The position numbers were made by a program, and so were the translations under genes. Below are positions 24,405-32,589 of a DNA stretch of 32,649 nt, piece after piece (the first letter of the stretch is position 1; every line of letters starts with the position of its first letter). The stretch lies in NCBI GenBank assembly GCA_037138055.1, contig JBAXJB010000016.1, forward strand, positions 1-32,649, read 5' to 3'. This DNA is from CAITNM01 sp037138055. GTDB taxonomy: Bacteria; Pseudomonadota; Alphaproteobacteria; Paracaedibacterales; CAITNM01. Under the pieces are notes generated by a model that saw only the letters and a program-made list of their open reading frames with translations, ran no database searches and was not told the DNA's origin.

Positions 24405-25448
24405 CTAAATATCCTCTGCAGCTGCAGCTGCAACTGCAGTGGCTATGGCTGGTTTGCGCGCCTTAATAATCCAAGCATGACGGCGTCCATTGTATGGATT
24501 AACTTCGTGGTACTGCATAGCATCAGCAGCTACTTCAAATCCTATGGTTCGCAAGGCCTCTAACATAGCAGGGCCACGTGAATACATGCCATATATCCAT
24601 TCGAACATATCAAGTAACATTGGAGCTTTTTCTTCTTTCATTTCTGAAACTAAATTTGAAACCACCCAAGAACTGCCTCGTTCAAAAATTTCAACTAATT
24701 TTTCTATAGAATTAGCAACGGCAGTAATGTTTGTTTGCCGGTCTTGGATGTTTGGTACTGTGAGTTCTTCGCCCGATGTCTTTCGTTGTTCGCTGCGTAA
24801 AATATTAAAAATATCTACTCTTTCACGATAGCTTCTACTTATAGTGAATGGGTCATATTGTTGCCATAACTGAGAAATTATTCCAGGATATCTGTGTTCA
24901 GGTGCTCTAGGGATTTTTCTCATTATATCAGTAGGAGTTAGCTTTCCTTCTGATCGTATTTTTTGTAGTGCTTCATTGCAAGCATCAGGAAGGCTAATTA
25001 TATATGGCATGTGATCAATGATAAGTTCTGCACCTGGTGCTAAAACTTCATAAGCTCTCTGAATACTACGAAGTAAAAGAGGTGAGTAAGAAGTTTCTGA
25101 GAAACAAGATGGTAGCCATTCACACATTACACACTTTTGAGAATTGTCAGCAAAAGGAAGCGTCAACCAGTCTCCTTCTATGTGAGGCTGTGTAGTCCGG
25201 CAAGGTCCTCTATCAATGCTGATTACGTTTTCTTCAGGTTCTTCAGGAAAACTTGAAATATGAGAAAAATCTGCAGTATTTTGCCCAACAATTTCAGCAA
25301 TCGGGCCTTGCATCTTTCCAGGTCCACGTACGCAACCAACAATTAAAGTTGCGCCATGAACATTCTCAGCTCTGAGTTCTGCTGTCTCTTTTTCTTCTGC
25401 TCCGTTAAGAAGGCAAAATGTTAATAGAAATAAAAATACGATATTCAT
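24405..25448 (-). CDS. putative exported protein with methyltransferase-like fold
   Basis: 347 residues. Residues 1-18 look like a signal peptide, then EEKETAELRAEN. The region 30-150 resembles a class I SAM methyltransferase: GATLIVGCVRGPG in the motif I place, VISIDRGPC as the acidic strand-2 end, EGDWLTLPFADNSQKCVMCEWLP, and RAYEVLAPGAELIIDHMP as the post-strand-4 and strand-5 helix pair. The motif I Gly pattern is weak. The rest (160-330) is helical and unlike known families. The C-terminus is AIATAVAAAAAEDI, encoded by a GCTGCA repeat. An exported methyltransferase would be unusual; it could be a secreted effector (inference). Promoter boxes precede it. Confidence 0.7.
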   Translation of the reverse strand: MNIVFLFLLTFCLLNGAEEKETAELRAENVHGATLIVGCVRGPGKMQGPIAEIVGQNTADFSHISSFPEEPEENVISIDRGPCRTTQPHIEGDWLTLPFADNSQKCVMCEWLPSCFSETSYSPLLLRSIQRAYEVLAPGAELIIDHMPYIISLPDACNEALQKIRSEGKLTPTDIMRKIPRAPEHRYPGIISQLWQQYDPFTISRSYRERVDIFNILRSEQRKTSGEELTVPNIQDRQTNITAVANSIEKLVEIFERGSSWVVSNLVSEMKEEKAPMLLDMFEWIYGMYSRGPAMLEALRTIGFEVAADAMQYHEVNPYNGRRHAWIIKARKPAIATAVAAAAAEDI

Positions 25449-25476
25449 TTGATTTCTTTTTTAAAATTACTCTTTT

Positions 25477-25505
25477 CATATAGAATGTTTCGTTTGATTT
25501 TTCAA
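25477..25505 (-). promoter_or_regulatory. sigma70-type promoter of the methyltransferase-like gene
   Basis: Minus strand TTGAAA (25505-25500), 17-bp spacer, TATATG (25482-25477), 28 bp before the start. The -10 is the same TATATG as at the purC-like promoter. Confidence 0.5.
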
Positions 25506-25518
25506 GAAAAAACTTGCT

Positions 25519-25547
25519 TTCACCTATTAATTTGCGAACACTATAAC
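25519..25547 (+). promoter_or_regulatory. possible promoter of fliI
   Basis: TTCACC (25519-25524), 17-bp spacer, TATAAC (25542-25547), 19 bp before the TTG start. It is back to back with the promoter of the divergent gene. Confidence 0.4.
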
Positions 25548-25565
25548 AGTAGGCATTAATATTGA

Positions 25566-26930
25566 TTGTCATTGCGTAATTCAATTGCAGATCAGGTTGA
25601 TGAACTTATTGGACAAATTCAGAATATTGAAGAATTTGAACTGTATGGGTTTGTTGAGCGTTTAGAAGGGTTAAGCGCAGTTGTGCGTATTAATTCGCAA
25701 AAGGTTCACATTGGAACCCGTTGTTTGCTTCATCCTCAAAATAATCCTGCTGTACTTGGAGAGGTTATTGGTTTCAACCAAGATCTTGCTCAAGTGATGG
25801 CATTTCAAGACATGAAGGGGCTGCACCCTAAGTGCAAAGTAACGTTTCTAGAACATGGAACAACTATTTATCCTAGTTTGAATTGGCAAGGTAGAGTTAT
25901 TAATGGTTTGGCAGAACCAATTGATGGTAAGGGCGTGTTGCCTCACGGTGCTCTTGCTTATAACCTTCACGGGTCACCTATTCCGGCGCACAGTCGTGCA
26001 AAAGTAAAAGATCCAATTGAGCTTGGAGTTCGTGTGCTTGATACGTTTTTAACGTGTTGCAAAGGGCAGCGATTGGGAATTTTTGCAGGGTCAGGTGTTG
26101 GCAAATCAGTTTTGCTATCAATGCTTGTAAAATTTGCTAACTGCGATATTTGTGTTGTGGGGTTAATTGGTGAGCGGGGCCGTGAGGTTCGCGAATTTAT
26201 TGAAGACACCCTAGGTGAAGAAGGACTTAAGCGTACTATTTTGGTTGTTGCTACATCTGATGAAACAGCCTTAATGCGCAGAGAAGCAGCTCATTTGACC
26301 TTGCGACTTGCTGAATATTATCGAGACTTAGGTCTTAGTGTTGTGTGTGTTATTGATAGTGTGACTAGGTTTGCTATGTCTCAGCGAGAAATTGGATTAG
26401 CTGCTCATGAGCCACCTACAACAAAAGGTTACACCCCAAGTGTTTTTGCTGAGTTGCCAAAATTGCTTGAACGGGCAGGGCCTGGTATTGAAAATGCAGA
26501 GGGAAAAACAGGCTATATAACAGGATTCTTCACTGTGTTAGTTGATGGTGATGACCACAATGAGCCGATATCAGATGCAGTAAGAGGTATTTTAGATGGT
26601 CACATTGTGCTAGATAGGAATTTAGCAACGCGCGGCCATTATCCTGCAGTTAACGTTTTGCGAAGCATTTCACGTACTGTACCTATGTGTCATAGCGAGT
26701 CAGAACAGCAGGCAGTGATAGAAGCTAGAAAAAATTTAAGTATGTACCACGACATGGTTGACCTTATTCGTCTGGGGGCTTACCGAGTAGGCACAGATTC
26801 CGCGGTTGATAGGGCAATTCAAATAAATGAAAAATTAGAACCTTTCTTACAGCAAAAACCAGCAGAATTTGCAAATCAATCTGAGTCATTTGAAGAATTA
26901 AAAAATATTCTGGATCAAAGTCAAAATTAA
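25566..26930 (+). CDS. fliI: FliI-type flagellar export ATPase
   Basis: 454 residues. Walker A AGSGVGKS at about 174-181, Walker B CVIDSVTRFA near 261-270 (Asp264), QREIGLAAHEPPTTKGYTPSVFAELPKLLERAG and DGHIVLDRNLATRGHYPAVNVLRSISR are characteristic of the FliI/YscN family; MCHSESEQ follows. It hexamerises and powers export of flagellar components. The start must be the TTG at 25566 or 25572 because an in-frame TGA directly precedes. No fliH, fliJ or other flagellar gene is next to it. FliI versus a type III secretion ATPase cannot be fully separated by eye; FliI fits better. Confidence 0.87.
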   Translation: MSLRNSIADQVDELIGQIQNIEEFELYGFVERLEGLSAVVRINSQKVHIGTRCLLHPQNNPAVLGEVIGFNQDLAQVMAFQDMKGLHPKCKVTFLEHGTTIYPSLNWQGRVINGLAEPIDGKGVLPHGALAYNLHGSPIPAHSRAKVKDPIELGVRVLDTFLTCCKGQRLGIFAGSGVGKSVLLSMLVKFANCDICVVGLIGERGREVREFIEDTLGEEGLKRTILVVATSDETALMRREAAHLTLRLAEYYRDLGLSVVCVIDSVTRFAMSQREIGLAAHEPPTTKGYTPSVFAELPKLLERAGPGIENAEGKTGYITGFFTVLVDGDDHNEPISDAVRGILDGHIVLDRNLATRGHYPAVNVLRSISRTVPMCHSESEQQAVIEARKNLSMYHDMVDLIRLGAYRVGTDSAVDRAIQINEKLEPFLQQKPAEFANQSESFEELKNILDQSQN

Positions 26931-27022
26931 TTTTGGTTATTTCCAATAGTGTTGCAAAAGATCTACACGCCGTCAGATTATATTTTGTGGAGTTGCAGTT
27001 CACTTGGTGTTTTATTAAAGAT

Positions 27023-27051
27023 TTGATACGTTTGAATTGGTTTAATTTAAA
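27023..27051 (+). promoter_or_regulatory. possible promoter of pal
   Basis: TTGATA (27023-27028), 17-bp spacer, TTTAAA (27046-27051), 25 bp before the ATG at 27077. The -35 matches consensus 5 of 6. This would make pal an independent unit rather than part of fliI. Confidence 0.4.
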
Positions 27052-27076
27052 TAAATTTCTTGGGAAGGATTATCCA

Positions 27077-27529
27077 ATGAAAAAAGTATTGTCTTCAGTA
27101 GCGCTTGCGCTATTACTAATTGGTTGTGAATGTTCAGACACATGCCAAGTAGATGCGAACGCAGCAGCTACTCCAGGCACACCTGGTCATTTCAAACAAA
27201 CTGTTAAAGATCGCGCATTCTTTAATTTCGACAGCTCAACTCTTTCAGCTGAAGCTAAGAAAGACCTTGAAGCACAAGCTGGTTGGTTGAAAGTTTACTC
27301 TTCAACTACAGCAACTGTTGAAGGTAAGTGCGATGCACGTGGAACACGTGAGTATAACTTAGCTCTAGGCGCACGTCGTGCAAATGAAGCTGAGAAGCAA
27401 CTTGTAAAACTTGGTATTGATAAGAGCCGCTTAAAAACAATTTCTTACGGAAAAGAGAAATTGGAAGTTGTTTCTGATACTGAGCTAGCTCATGCTCAAA
27501 ACCGCGTTGCGATCACAGTTATTAACTAA
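27077..27529 (+). CDS. pal: peptidoglycan-associated lipoprotein Pal
   Basis: 150 residues from the ATG at 27077, chosen for GGAAGGAT upstream and because the longer frame to 26933 has no ribosome-binding site. The lipobox LIGC gives the lipidated Cys about 16. The OmpA-like domain (about 45-148) has FFNFDSSTLSAEAKKDLEAQAGWL, the peptidoglycan-binding VEGKCDARGTREYNLALGARRANEAEKQL and the final NRVAITVIN. The usual EGHCDERG reads EGKCDARG. It anchors the outer membrane to peptidoglycan with TolA-TolB. It is separated from tolA by lpxB, the methyltransferase-like gene and fliI. Confidence 0.93.
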   Translation: MKKVLSSVALALLLIGCECSDTCQVDANAAATPGTPGHFKQTVKDRAFFNFDSSTLSAEAKKDLEAQAGWLKVYSSTTATVEGKCDARGTREYNLALGARRANEAEKQLVKLGIDKSRLKTISYGKEKLEVVSDTELAHAQNRVAITVIN

Positions 27530-27544
27530 TATCGCTTCCTTCCT

Positions 27545-27579
27545 AAAAAACCCGCAGCAATTTGGTTGCGGGTTTTTTT
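27545..27579 (+). terminator. strong intrinsic terminator after pal
   Basis: AACCCGCA and TGCGGGTT form an 8-bp GC-rich core extended by A6/T7 flanks, loop of about ten bases, followed by T7. Confidence 0.92.
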
Positions 27580-27621
27580 ATACCTACTATAATGCAGTAT
27601 CTAAGGAGCATCAGAGCGATT

Positions 27622-28188
27622 ATGAAAATATCAGGAAATGAAATTCGTCCAGGCAATATTATTGAATATCAAGGTAAGCTATGGACTGCTGTAAAAACTG
27701 AGCATACTCAGCCAGGAAAAGGCGGAGCCTACATGCAGGTTGAATTAAAGTGCCTTACCGATGGTACAAAACTCAATGAACGATTCCGCTCTGCAGAGTC
27801 AGTTGAGCGTGTGCACCTTGACCAAATACCATTTCAGTATTTGTATGCTGATGGGGATGACTTAGTATTTATGGACCAAACAAACTTTGATCAGATAAAT
27901 GTTTCTAAAAAATTCGTAGGGGATGCTGCCGCATATTTGCAAGATAATATGATTGTAGAATTATGTATGCACGAAGGAACCCCTATTTCTGCAAGATTAC
28001 CTGACACAGTTGTATTAGCTATTACAGAGGCAGATCCTGTTGTTAAAGGTCAAACAGCTACTTCATCGTTTAAGCCTGCAATGCTCGAGAATGGTGTTCG
28101 TATTATGGTGCCGCCTCATATTGAATCGGGCACTAGAGTTGTTGTGCGCACAGCTGATGGAACATATGTAGAGCGTGCGAAAGACTAG
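27622..28188 (+). CDS. efp: elongation factor P
   Basis: Relieves ribosome stalling at polyproline. 188 residues from the ATG at 27622 (the extension upstream overlaps the pal terminator). MKISGNEIRPGNIIEYQGKLW opens it and QPGKGGAY carries the modifiable Lys33. The KOW, OB1 and OB2 domains end in PPHIESGTRVVVRTADGTYVERAKD. AAGGAG lies about 14 bases upstream, rather far. It is followed 2 bp later by suhB. No epmA/epmB is in the window, so the modification type is unknown. Confidence 0.95.
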   Translation: MKISGNEIRPGNIIEYQGKLWTAVKTEHTQPGKGGAYMQVELKCLTDGTKLNERFRSAESVERVHLDQIPFQYLYADGDDLVFMDQTNFDQINVSKKFVGDAAAYLQDNMIVELCMHEGTPISARLPDTVVLAITEADPVVKGQTATSSFKPAMLENGVRIMVPPHIESGTRVVVRTADGTYVERAKD

Positions 28189-28190
28189 TA

Positions 28191-28961
28191 ATGACCAGAA
28201 CCTTTCAAACACCAAAATCTGCCTTAATTAATGTTATGTCTGCGGCTGTTTACAAAGCAGCTCGTGGTCTTGTGCGTGATTTCGGTGAACTAAGTCATTT
28301 GCAAATTACACGAAAATCAATTGGTGATTTTGTAAGCTCTGCTGACAAACGTTCAGAGCAAATTCTTATTGATGAATTACGAAAAGCGCGACCTGATTTT
28401 TGCTTTTTATGTGAAGAAGCTGGCGAAATTAAGGGTAGAGATCCAAGACATCGTTGGATTATTGACCCGCTAGATGGCACAACAAATTTTTTGCACAGCA
28501 ACCCACATTTTGCCATAACTGTCGCTTTGGAATTTGATGGCGAAATTATTGCCGGCGTGACTTATCAGCCAATTTTGGATGAATTGTTTTGGGCTGAAAA
28601 AGGCAAGGGTGCATTTTGTAACCAAAAACGATTGAGAGTTTCAAGTCGTCGAGATTTAGAATCTTTACTAGTGTGTTGTGATTATGATCATCCGGTTGTC
28701 AAAGAAATTGATGGAAAAATTTCAGGTATTCGTTATACAGGTGCAGGTGCACTCGATTTAGCGTATGTGGCAAGTGGTCGTTTTGATGTCTGCTTTTTGC
28801 AAGGTTTGAAACCATGGGATATGGCAGCTGGCGTTCTGATGATACGTGAAGCTGGCGGTGTGATTACTAATAAGGATGGCCAGCCAATGGATATTTATGT
28901 GGATTCAGTTTTGTGTGCTAATGAATTATTACATAAAACATTCTTGCCATTGATTGGATAA
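28191..28961 (+). CDS. suhB: inositol-1-monophosphatase family protein (SuhB)
   Basis: 256 residues, Mg-dependent phosphatase. FLCEEAGEI has the metal Glu (75-76), DPLDGTTNF the two metal Asp (92, 95), and GLKPWDMAAG the third Asp near 204. In bacteria SuhB also works in rRNA antitermination with NusA/NusB; substrate use here is unknown. It is in an operon with efp (2-bp spacing), an alphaproteobacterial neighbourhood. Confidence 0.92.
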   Translation: MTRTFQTPKSALINVMSAAVYKAARGLVRDFGELSHLQITRKSIGDFVSSADKRSEQILIDELRKARPDFCFLCEEAGEIKGRDPRHRWIIDPLDGTTNFLHSNPHFAITVALEFDGEIIAGVTYQPILDELFWAEKGKGAFCNQKRLRVSSRRDLESLLVCCDYDHPVVKEIDGKISGIRYTGAGALDLAYVASGRFDVCFLQGLKPWDMAAGVLMIREAGGVITNKDGQPMDIYVDSVLCANELLHKTFLPLIG

Positions 28962-28994
28962 ATAAGGGCATACGTATTTATCCCTTGTTATAAT
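28962..28994 (+). terminator. weak hairpin after suhB and perfect -10 box
   Basis: AATAAGGG pairs with CCCTTGTT (one G-T) around 13 bases, at 28961-28989. No T-run follows, so termination is uncertain. A perfect TATAAT at 28989-28994 could be the -10 of rlpA, but no -35 is seen. Confidence 0.3.
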
Positions 28995-29046
28995 CAAATG
29001 AAAACGAGTATAAATAAGTACTTATCTTGATCTTGTTGTATTTTTT

Positions 29047-30009
29047 TTGCACTGCGTAATCATTGTATTTTTATTATTAGTCGGATGTGCTGGTGGTGGC
29101 CCTTCGGGGCCACGTACGCCAATTGGTGGCATAGGGAAAGGCTCAACCAATGACTATTATTGTCGCGGTGAACGGCACTATCCTCAGAAATTTTATGAAT
29201 ATGACCAAACAGGTCTTGCGTCATGGTATGGGCCAGGTTTCCATGGAAAGCCAAAACCCTATGGCGAAAAATTCAACATGCACGGCATTTCAGCTGCGCA
29301 CCGTACATTGCCACTTCCTACAGTTGTAAAAGTCACTAACCTACAAAATGGGAAATCTATTAACTTGGTTGTAGATGATAGAGGACCATTTGTTTATGAA
29401 GGACGCATCATTGACTTAAGCGTAGGGGCTGCAAAAGCTTTAGGAAGTTATAGTAAGGGGTTGGTTACTGTAAGGGTACAAAGTGTTCCTGGTGAAAGTA
29501 GAATGCTGTCTGATTATTTGGCTAAGAACGGTAATAAAAGTGGCAAAATGAAAGACGGCAGAACCTGGCAGGAAGTTTACCAGGATGAAATCGCAGGCAG
29601 GCATAATGCTGCAGTAACAGACGGGCCAACGCCTGCCACTAAACCTGCGCCTGCTAAAACACCTCAAAAACAAGTGACACCTGATCAATCAACATCTTTA
29701 GACGATATTCTTGAGTCTGTTGCTCCTGCAAAGCAGTCTATTGCGAAAAATCCAGCAGCTGCAAAAGGCATTGGAAAATTTAATACCTACGTTAATTTAG
29801 GTGAGGCCTACGTGCAAAAAGCAAATGCGCAAAATGTTGCCGCTGCTCTTCCAAAAACATGGAATGCATCGGTGCAATCTGCTCTTCATCCAAGCGGTCA
29901 AATGCTTTATAACGTAAGAGTTGGGCCTTTTGACAATCAACTATCTCAACAAATTTTAAAGCAGGCCCGAGATAAAGGGTATGCGCAAGCAATTATGATA
30001 AAGGATTAG
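29047..30009 (+). CDS. rlpA: septal-ring lytic transglycosylase RlpA-like lipoprotein with SPOR domain
   Basis: 320 residues. The lipobox LLLVGC gives Cys about 14. The double-psi barrel GLASWYGPGFHGKPKPYGEKFNMHGISAAHRTLPLPT ... VVDDRGPFVYEGRIIDLS (about 60-135) carries the conserved Asp and His of RlpA. A Pro/Ala/Lys linker follows, then a C-terminal SPOR domain (about 240-320, MLYNVRVGPFDNQLSQQILKQA) that binds denuded glycan. The start is a TTG after a T8 run; no ATG is in frame back to the stop at 29011, so the signal peptide has no Lys or Arg. It acts in daughter-cell separation. dacA follows 1 bp later. Confidence 0.9.
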   Translation: MHCVIIVFLLLVGCAGGGPSGPRTPIGGIGKGSTNDYYCRGERHYPQKFYEYDQTGLASWYGPGFHGKPKPYGEKFNMHGISAAHRTLPLPTVVKVTNLQNGKSINLVVDDRGPFVYEGRIIDLSVGAAKALGSYSKGLVTVRVQSVPGESRMLSDYLAKNGNKSGKMKDGRTWQEVYQDEIAGRHNAAVTDGPTPATKPAPAKTPQKQVTPDQSTSLDDILESVAPAKQSIAKNPAAAKGIGKFNTYVNLGEAYVQKANAQNVAAALPKTWNASVQSALHPSGQMLYNVRVGPFDNQLSQQILKQARDKGYAQAIMIKD

Positions 30010-30010
30010 C

Positions 30011-31234
30011 ATGTTATTTCTTAGGTTCTTATTGATTATTTTGATCAGTTGTTCAGTGTATGAAGCGGAAGCAAAGACTAAAAAGCCAACGATTATTAAA
30101 AATGTAAAACCAAAGAAACCTCAAGAGAAATCAAAAAAAGATGAGCCAAAAGATAATATTTTGGCGCCTTATGGAATTGAGGTTGATTCTACTCATGCAC
30201 TTTTAGTTGATTATGAAACTGGTAAGGTTCTACTTGAAAAAAATGCTTCTGAACAGCTTGAGCCAGCTTCGATGACCAAAATTATGACGGCCTATATGGT
30301 TATGAAAGCCCTAAATGAAAATCGTATAAAACCAACTTCACTTGTTACTATTTCAAGTAATGCTCGCAAAATGGAGGGCAGTGATATGTTCCTAGAAGTT
30401 GGTGATCAAGTTCCAGTGGAAGATTTATTGAAAGGCCTGATTGTTGTGTCAGGAAATGATGCTGCTATTGCCTTAGCTGAATTCTTGAGTGGTACTCAAT
30501 CTGCATTTTCTGCGGATATGACGCATGTTGCAAAAGAAATGGGCTGTGCTCAGACTGAATTTAAAAATGCAAGTGGTTTGCCTGAAGAAGGTCATAAAAC
30601 CACAGCGCATGATTTACTTATTATGAGCAAGCGTACTCTTGATGATTTTCCTAAATGGTATGGTATATATAAGGAATTAAATTTTACATATCGTGGCATT
30701 ACGCAGCCTAATAGAAATGTTTTGCTGCAAAAAAACATTGGTTGTGACGGTGTAAAAACTGGTCATGCAGAAAGTCCCGGATACGGCATGGTCGCGTCAG
30801 CTGTGCAAAATGGTCGCAGATTGTTTTTGGTGGTGGCAGGTTTACGATCAATGAAACAACGTGCAGACGAAGCATATAGATTATTGCAATGGGGTTTTGG
30901 GACTTTCGCTAATTACACAATTATGCCAGCAAATAAACCTATTATTGAATTGCCAGTTCGTTATAGTTCTCAAGAAATGATAGAAGTAGAGCCAGGAAAA
31001 CATACTCTGACAATGCATCGTAATAGAATTGACCAGGTCAAAGCAGTGATTAAATATCAAAGTTCTTTAGAAGCGCCCATTAAAGCAGGTGACCAAGTAG
31101 GTGAAGTTACGGTTACTCACCCTGATTGGAATGAACCAGTGATTATTCCCTTGGTTGTAAAAAAGGACGTTCCAAGATCTTTCTTTTTAAGTAGAATAGG
31201 ACAGACACTACGGTATCTTTTTCAAAAGGATTGA
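30011..31234 (+). CDS. D-alanyl-D-alanine carboxypeptidase (PBP5/6 type)
   Basis: Removes the terminal D-Ala from peptidoglycan stem pentapeptides. 407 residues, with an N-terminal signal peptide (about 1-21), a basic Lys-rich stretch, and serine-peptidase S11 motifs: SMTK (Ser87, Lys90), SGN at 147-149 and KTG at 249-251. A C-terminal PBP5-like beta domain (about 305-390) is followed by a short FFLSRIGQTLRYLF amphipathic membrane anchor. Start ATG has AAGGAT upstream. It sits between rlpA and serC, consistent with peptidoglycan remodelling. Confidence 0.93.
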   Translation: MLFLRFLLIILISCSVYEAEAKTKKPTIIKNVKPKKPQEKSKKDEPKDNILAPYGIEVDSTHALLVDYETGKVLLEKNASEQLEPASMTKIMTAYMVMKALNENRIKPTSLVTISSNARKMEGSDMFLEVGDQVPVEDLLKGLIVVSGNDAAIALAEFLSGTQSAFSADMTHVAKEMGCAQTEFKNASGLPEEGHKTTAHDLLIMSKRTLDDFPKWYGIYKELNFTYRGITQPNRNVLLQKNIGCDGVKTGHAESPGYGMVASAVQNGRRLFLVVAGLRSMKQRADEAYRLLQWGFGTFANYTIMPANKPIIELPVRYSSQEMIEVEPGKHTLTMHRNRIDQVKAVIKYQSSLEAPIKAGDQVGEVTVTHPDWNEPVIIPLVVKKDVPRSFFLSRIGQTLRYLFQKD

Positions 31235-31236
31235 TA

Positions 31237-32322
31237 ATGCGGCCATACTTCAGCTCGGGACCATGCGTGAAATATTCGGGCTGGTCTTTAGAAAAATTGA
31301 ACCGTCCATTTTTAAATAGATCTCATCGAAGTGACATTGCGAAAACACATCTAAAATCTATTATTGAGCGTCAAAAAAAGCTCTTAAATATTCCAGAAGA
31401 CTATAAACTTGCGATTGTGCCAGCTTCGGCAACAGGTGCTATTGAAATGGCTATGTGGTGCTTACTTGGCAGCCGTGGTGTAGATGTGCATGTGATGGAT
31501 GTGTTTAGCAAGATATGGGCTTACGATATTAAGCGCCAGCTTAAAATTGATGTAAATGTGATTGAAGCAGAATATGGCACGCTTCCTGCTTTGCATCATA
31601 ATCCTGATCGTGATTTAGTTATGGCGATAAGTGCCACAACTACAGGAGTAGCATATTCAAACACTGATTGGATTAAGCAAGATCGCAAGGGCTTAGTTAT
31701 CGTTGATGCAACGGCAGCGGCATTTTGCTTTGAAATGCCATTTTCTCAGTTTGATGTTGTGGCTTTTTCATGGCAGAAAGGCTTAGGCGGAGAGGCTGCT
31801 CATGGCATGTTGGCTCTTAGCCCTCGTGCATTACGTCAATTAGAAACTTATGTGCCTAGCTGGCCTATCCCAAGGATTATGAGTTTGTGGATTGGTGACA
31901 AGGTTAATTACGGTGTTTTTGATGGGCTAACATTAAACACCCCTTCAATGTTATCGCTAGCAGATATTGAGTGTGCGCTTGATTGGGTTGATAGCCTGGG
32001 TGGTGCTAGTGGTTTATACAAAAAAGCAGCAGATAATGTTTCATTCCTTTATGACTGGGTAGTTAACACGCCAGGTTTATCTCCTATGGCTGCACCTGAT
32101 GCGCAGGCTAAAGGTGGGTCAGTTTGTTTTTATGCAGATAAATTTACAAGCTTTGACGAATACCGAGCGTTTGCACAGCCTTTAGCTGATAAAGGTTTAT
32201 TGTTTGATATTGTAAACCATGCGCATTCAAAGCCCAGTTTTCGGGTGTGGTGTGGTGCCACCATGGAAAAAAGTGATTTGATGCATTTCGCCAAAACGTT
32301 TATAGAAAATTTTGCGCAATAA
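31237..32322 (+). CDS. serC: phosphoserine aminotransferase, archaeal/alphaproteobacterial type
   Basis: PLP enzyme making 3-phosphoserine from 3-phosphohydroxypyruvate. 361 residues from the ATG at 31237, preceded by AAAGGA and 2 bp after the dacA stop. FSSGPCVKYSGWSL, SHRS (about 29-32), ATGAIEMAMWCLLG and SWQKGLGGEAAHGM, whose Lys181 forms the Schiff base, match the Methanosarcina-like SerC group found in alphaproteobacteria. No serA or serB is in the window. Confidence 0.93.
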   Translation: MRPYFSSGPCVKYSGWSLEKLNRPFLNRSHRSDIAKTHLKSIIERQKKLLNIPEDYKLAIVPASATGAIEMAMWCLLGSRGVDVHVMDVFSKIWAYDIKRQLKIDVNVIEAEYGTLPALHHNPDRDLVMAISATTTGVAYSNTDWIKQDRKGLVIVDATAAAFCFEMPFSQFDVVAFSWQKGLGGEAAHGMLALSPRALRQLETYVPSWPIPRIMSLWIGDKVNYGVFDGLTLNTPSMLSLADIECALDWVDSLGGASGLYKKAADNVSFLYDWVVNTPGLSPMAAPDAQAKGGSVCFYADKFTSFDEYRAFAQPLADKGLLFDIVNHAHSKPSFRVWCGATMEKSDLMHFAKTFIENFAQ

Positions 32323-32369
32323 CACTTACTTAACATCCAAAAAAGACTTTAAATCATCTTATAAATCTC

Positions 32370-32375
32370 TATAAT
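32370..32375 (+). promoter_or_regulatory. possible -10 box of the last gene
   Basis: A perfect TATAAT 30 bp before the ATG at 32405; no convincing -35 at 16-18 bp upstream. Confidence 0.3.
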
Positions 32376-32404
32376 GAAATTCAATTTATTTTGTTTGTAT
32401 TTAA

Positions 32405-32589
32405 ATGTGCGCTCGTAAAATTTTTATTTTTCTGTTTTTGATTTGTATTGCTTGGGCCGGTGAAGAGAATATTGATCATACACTAACAGATGCAGCTTTA
32501 GTGCAGCGTGCTCGTGGGCTTCAGGTTGCTCGTCATGTAGTTCAATTAGAAGCTGAAGTGTATGGATTAACATTTCGTACAGGATCAGC
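32405..32589 (+). pseudogene. small exported protein, cut by an IS end
   Basis: Starts ATG at 32405 with a clear signal peptide (basic MCARK, hydrophobic FIFLFLICIAWA, cleavage before GEEN). About 61 codons follow, with a helical mature region (ALVQRARGLQVARHVVQLEAE), ending around GLTFRTGS. The sequence then runs into the IS end at 32589-32590 and terminates with 14 residues of IS-derived frame at TAA 32633-32635. No family recognised. In frame and by the shared GATCAG it could continue into the open frame at bases 51-113 (see findings). Confidence 0.6.

Noticed and set aside
25566..26930. F1 ATP synthase beta or Rho subunit
   Set aside because: The AGSGVGKS, DSVTRFAMSQREIGLA and LDGHIVLDR motifs fit the FliI/YscN group better.
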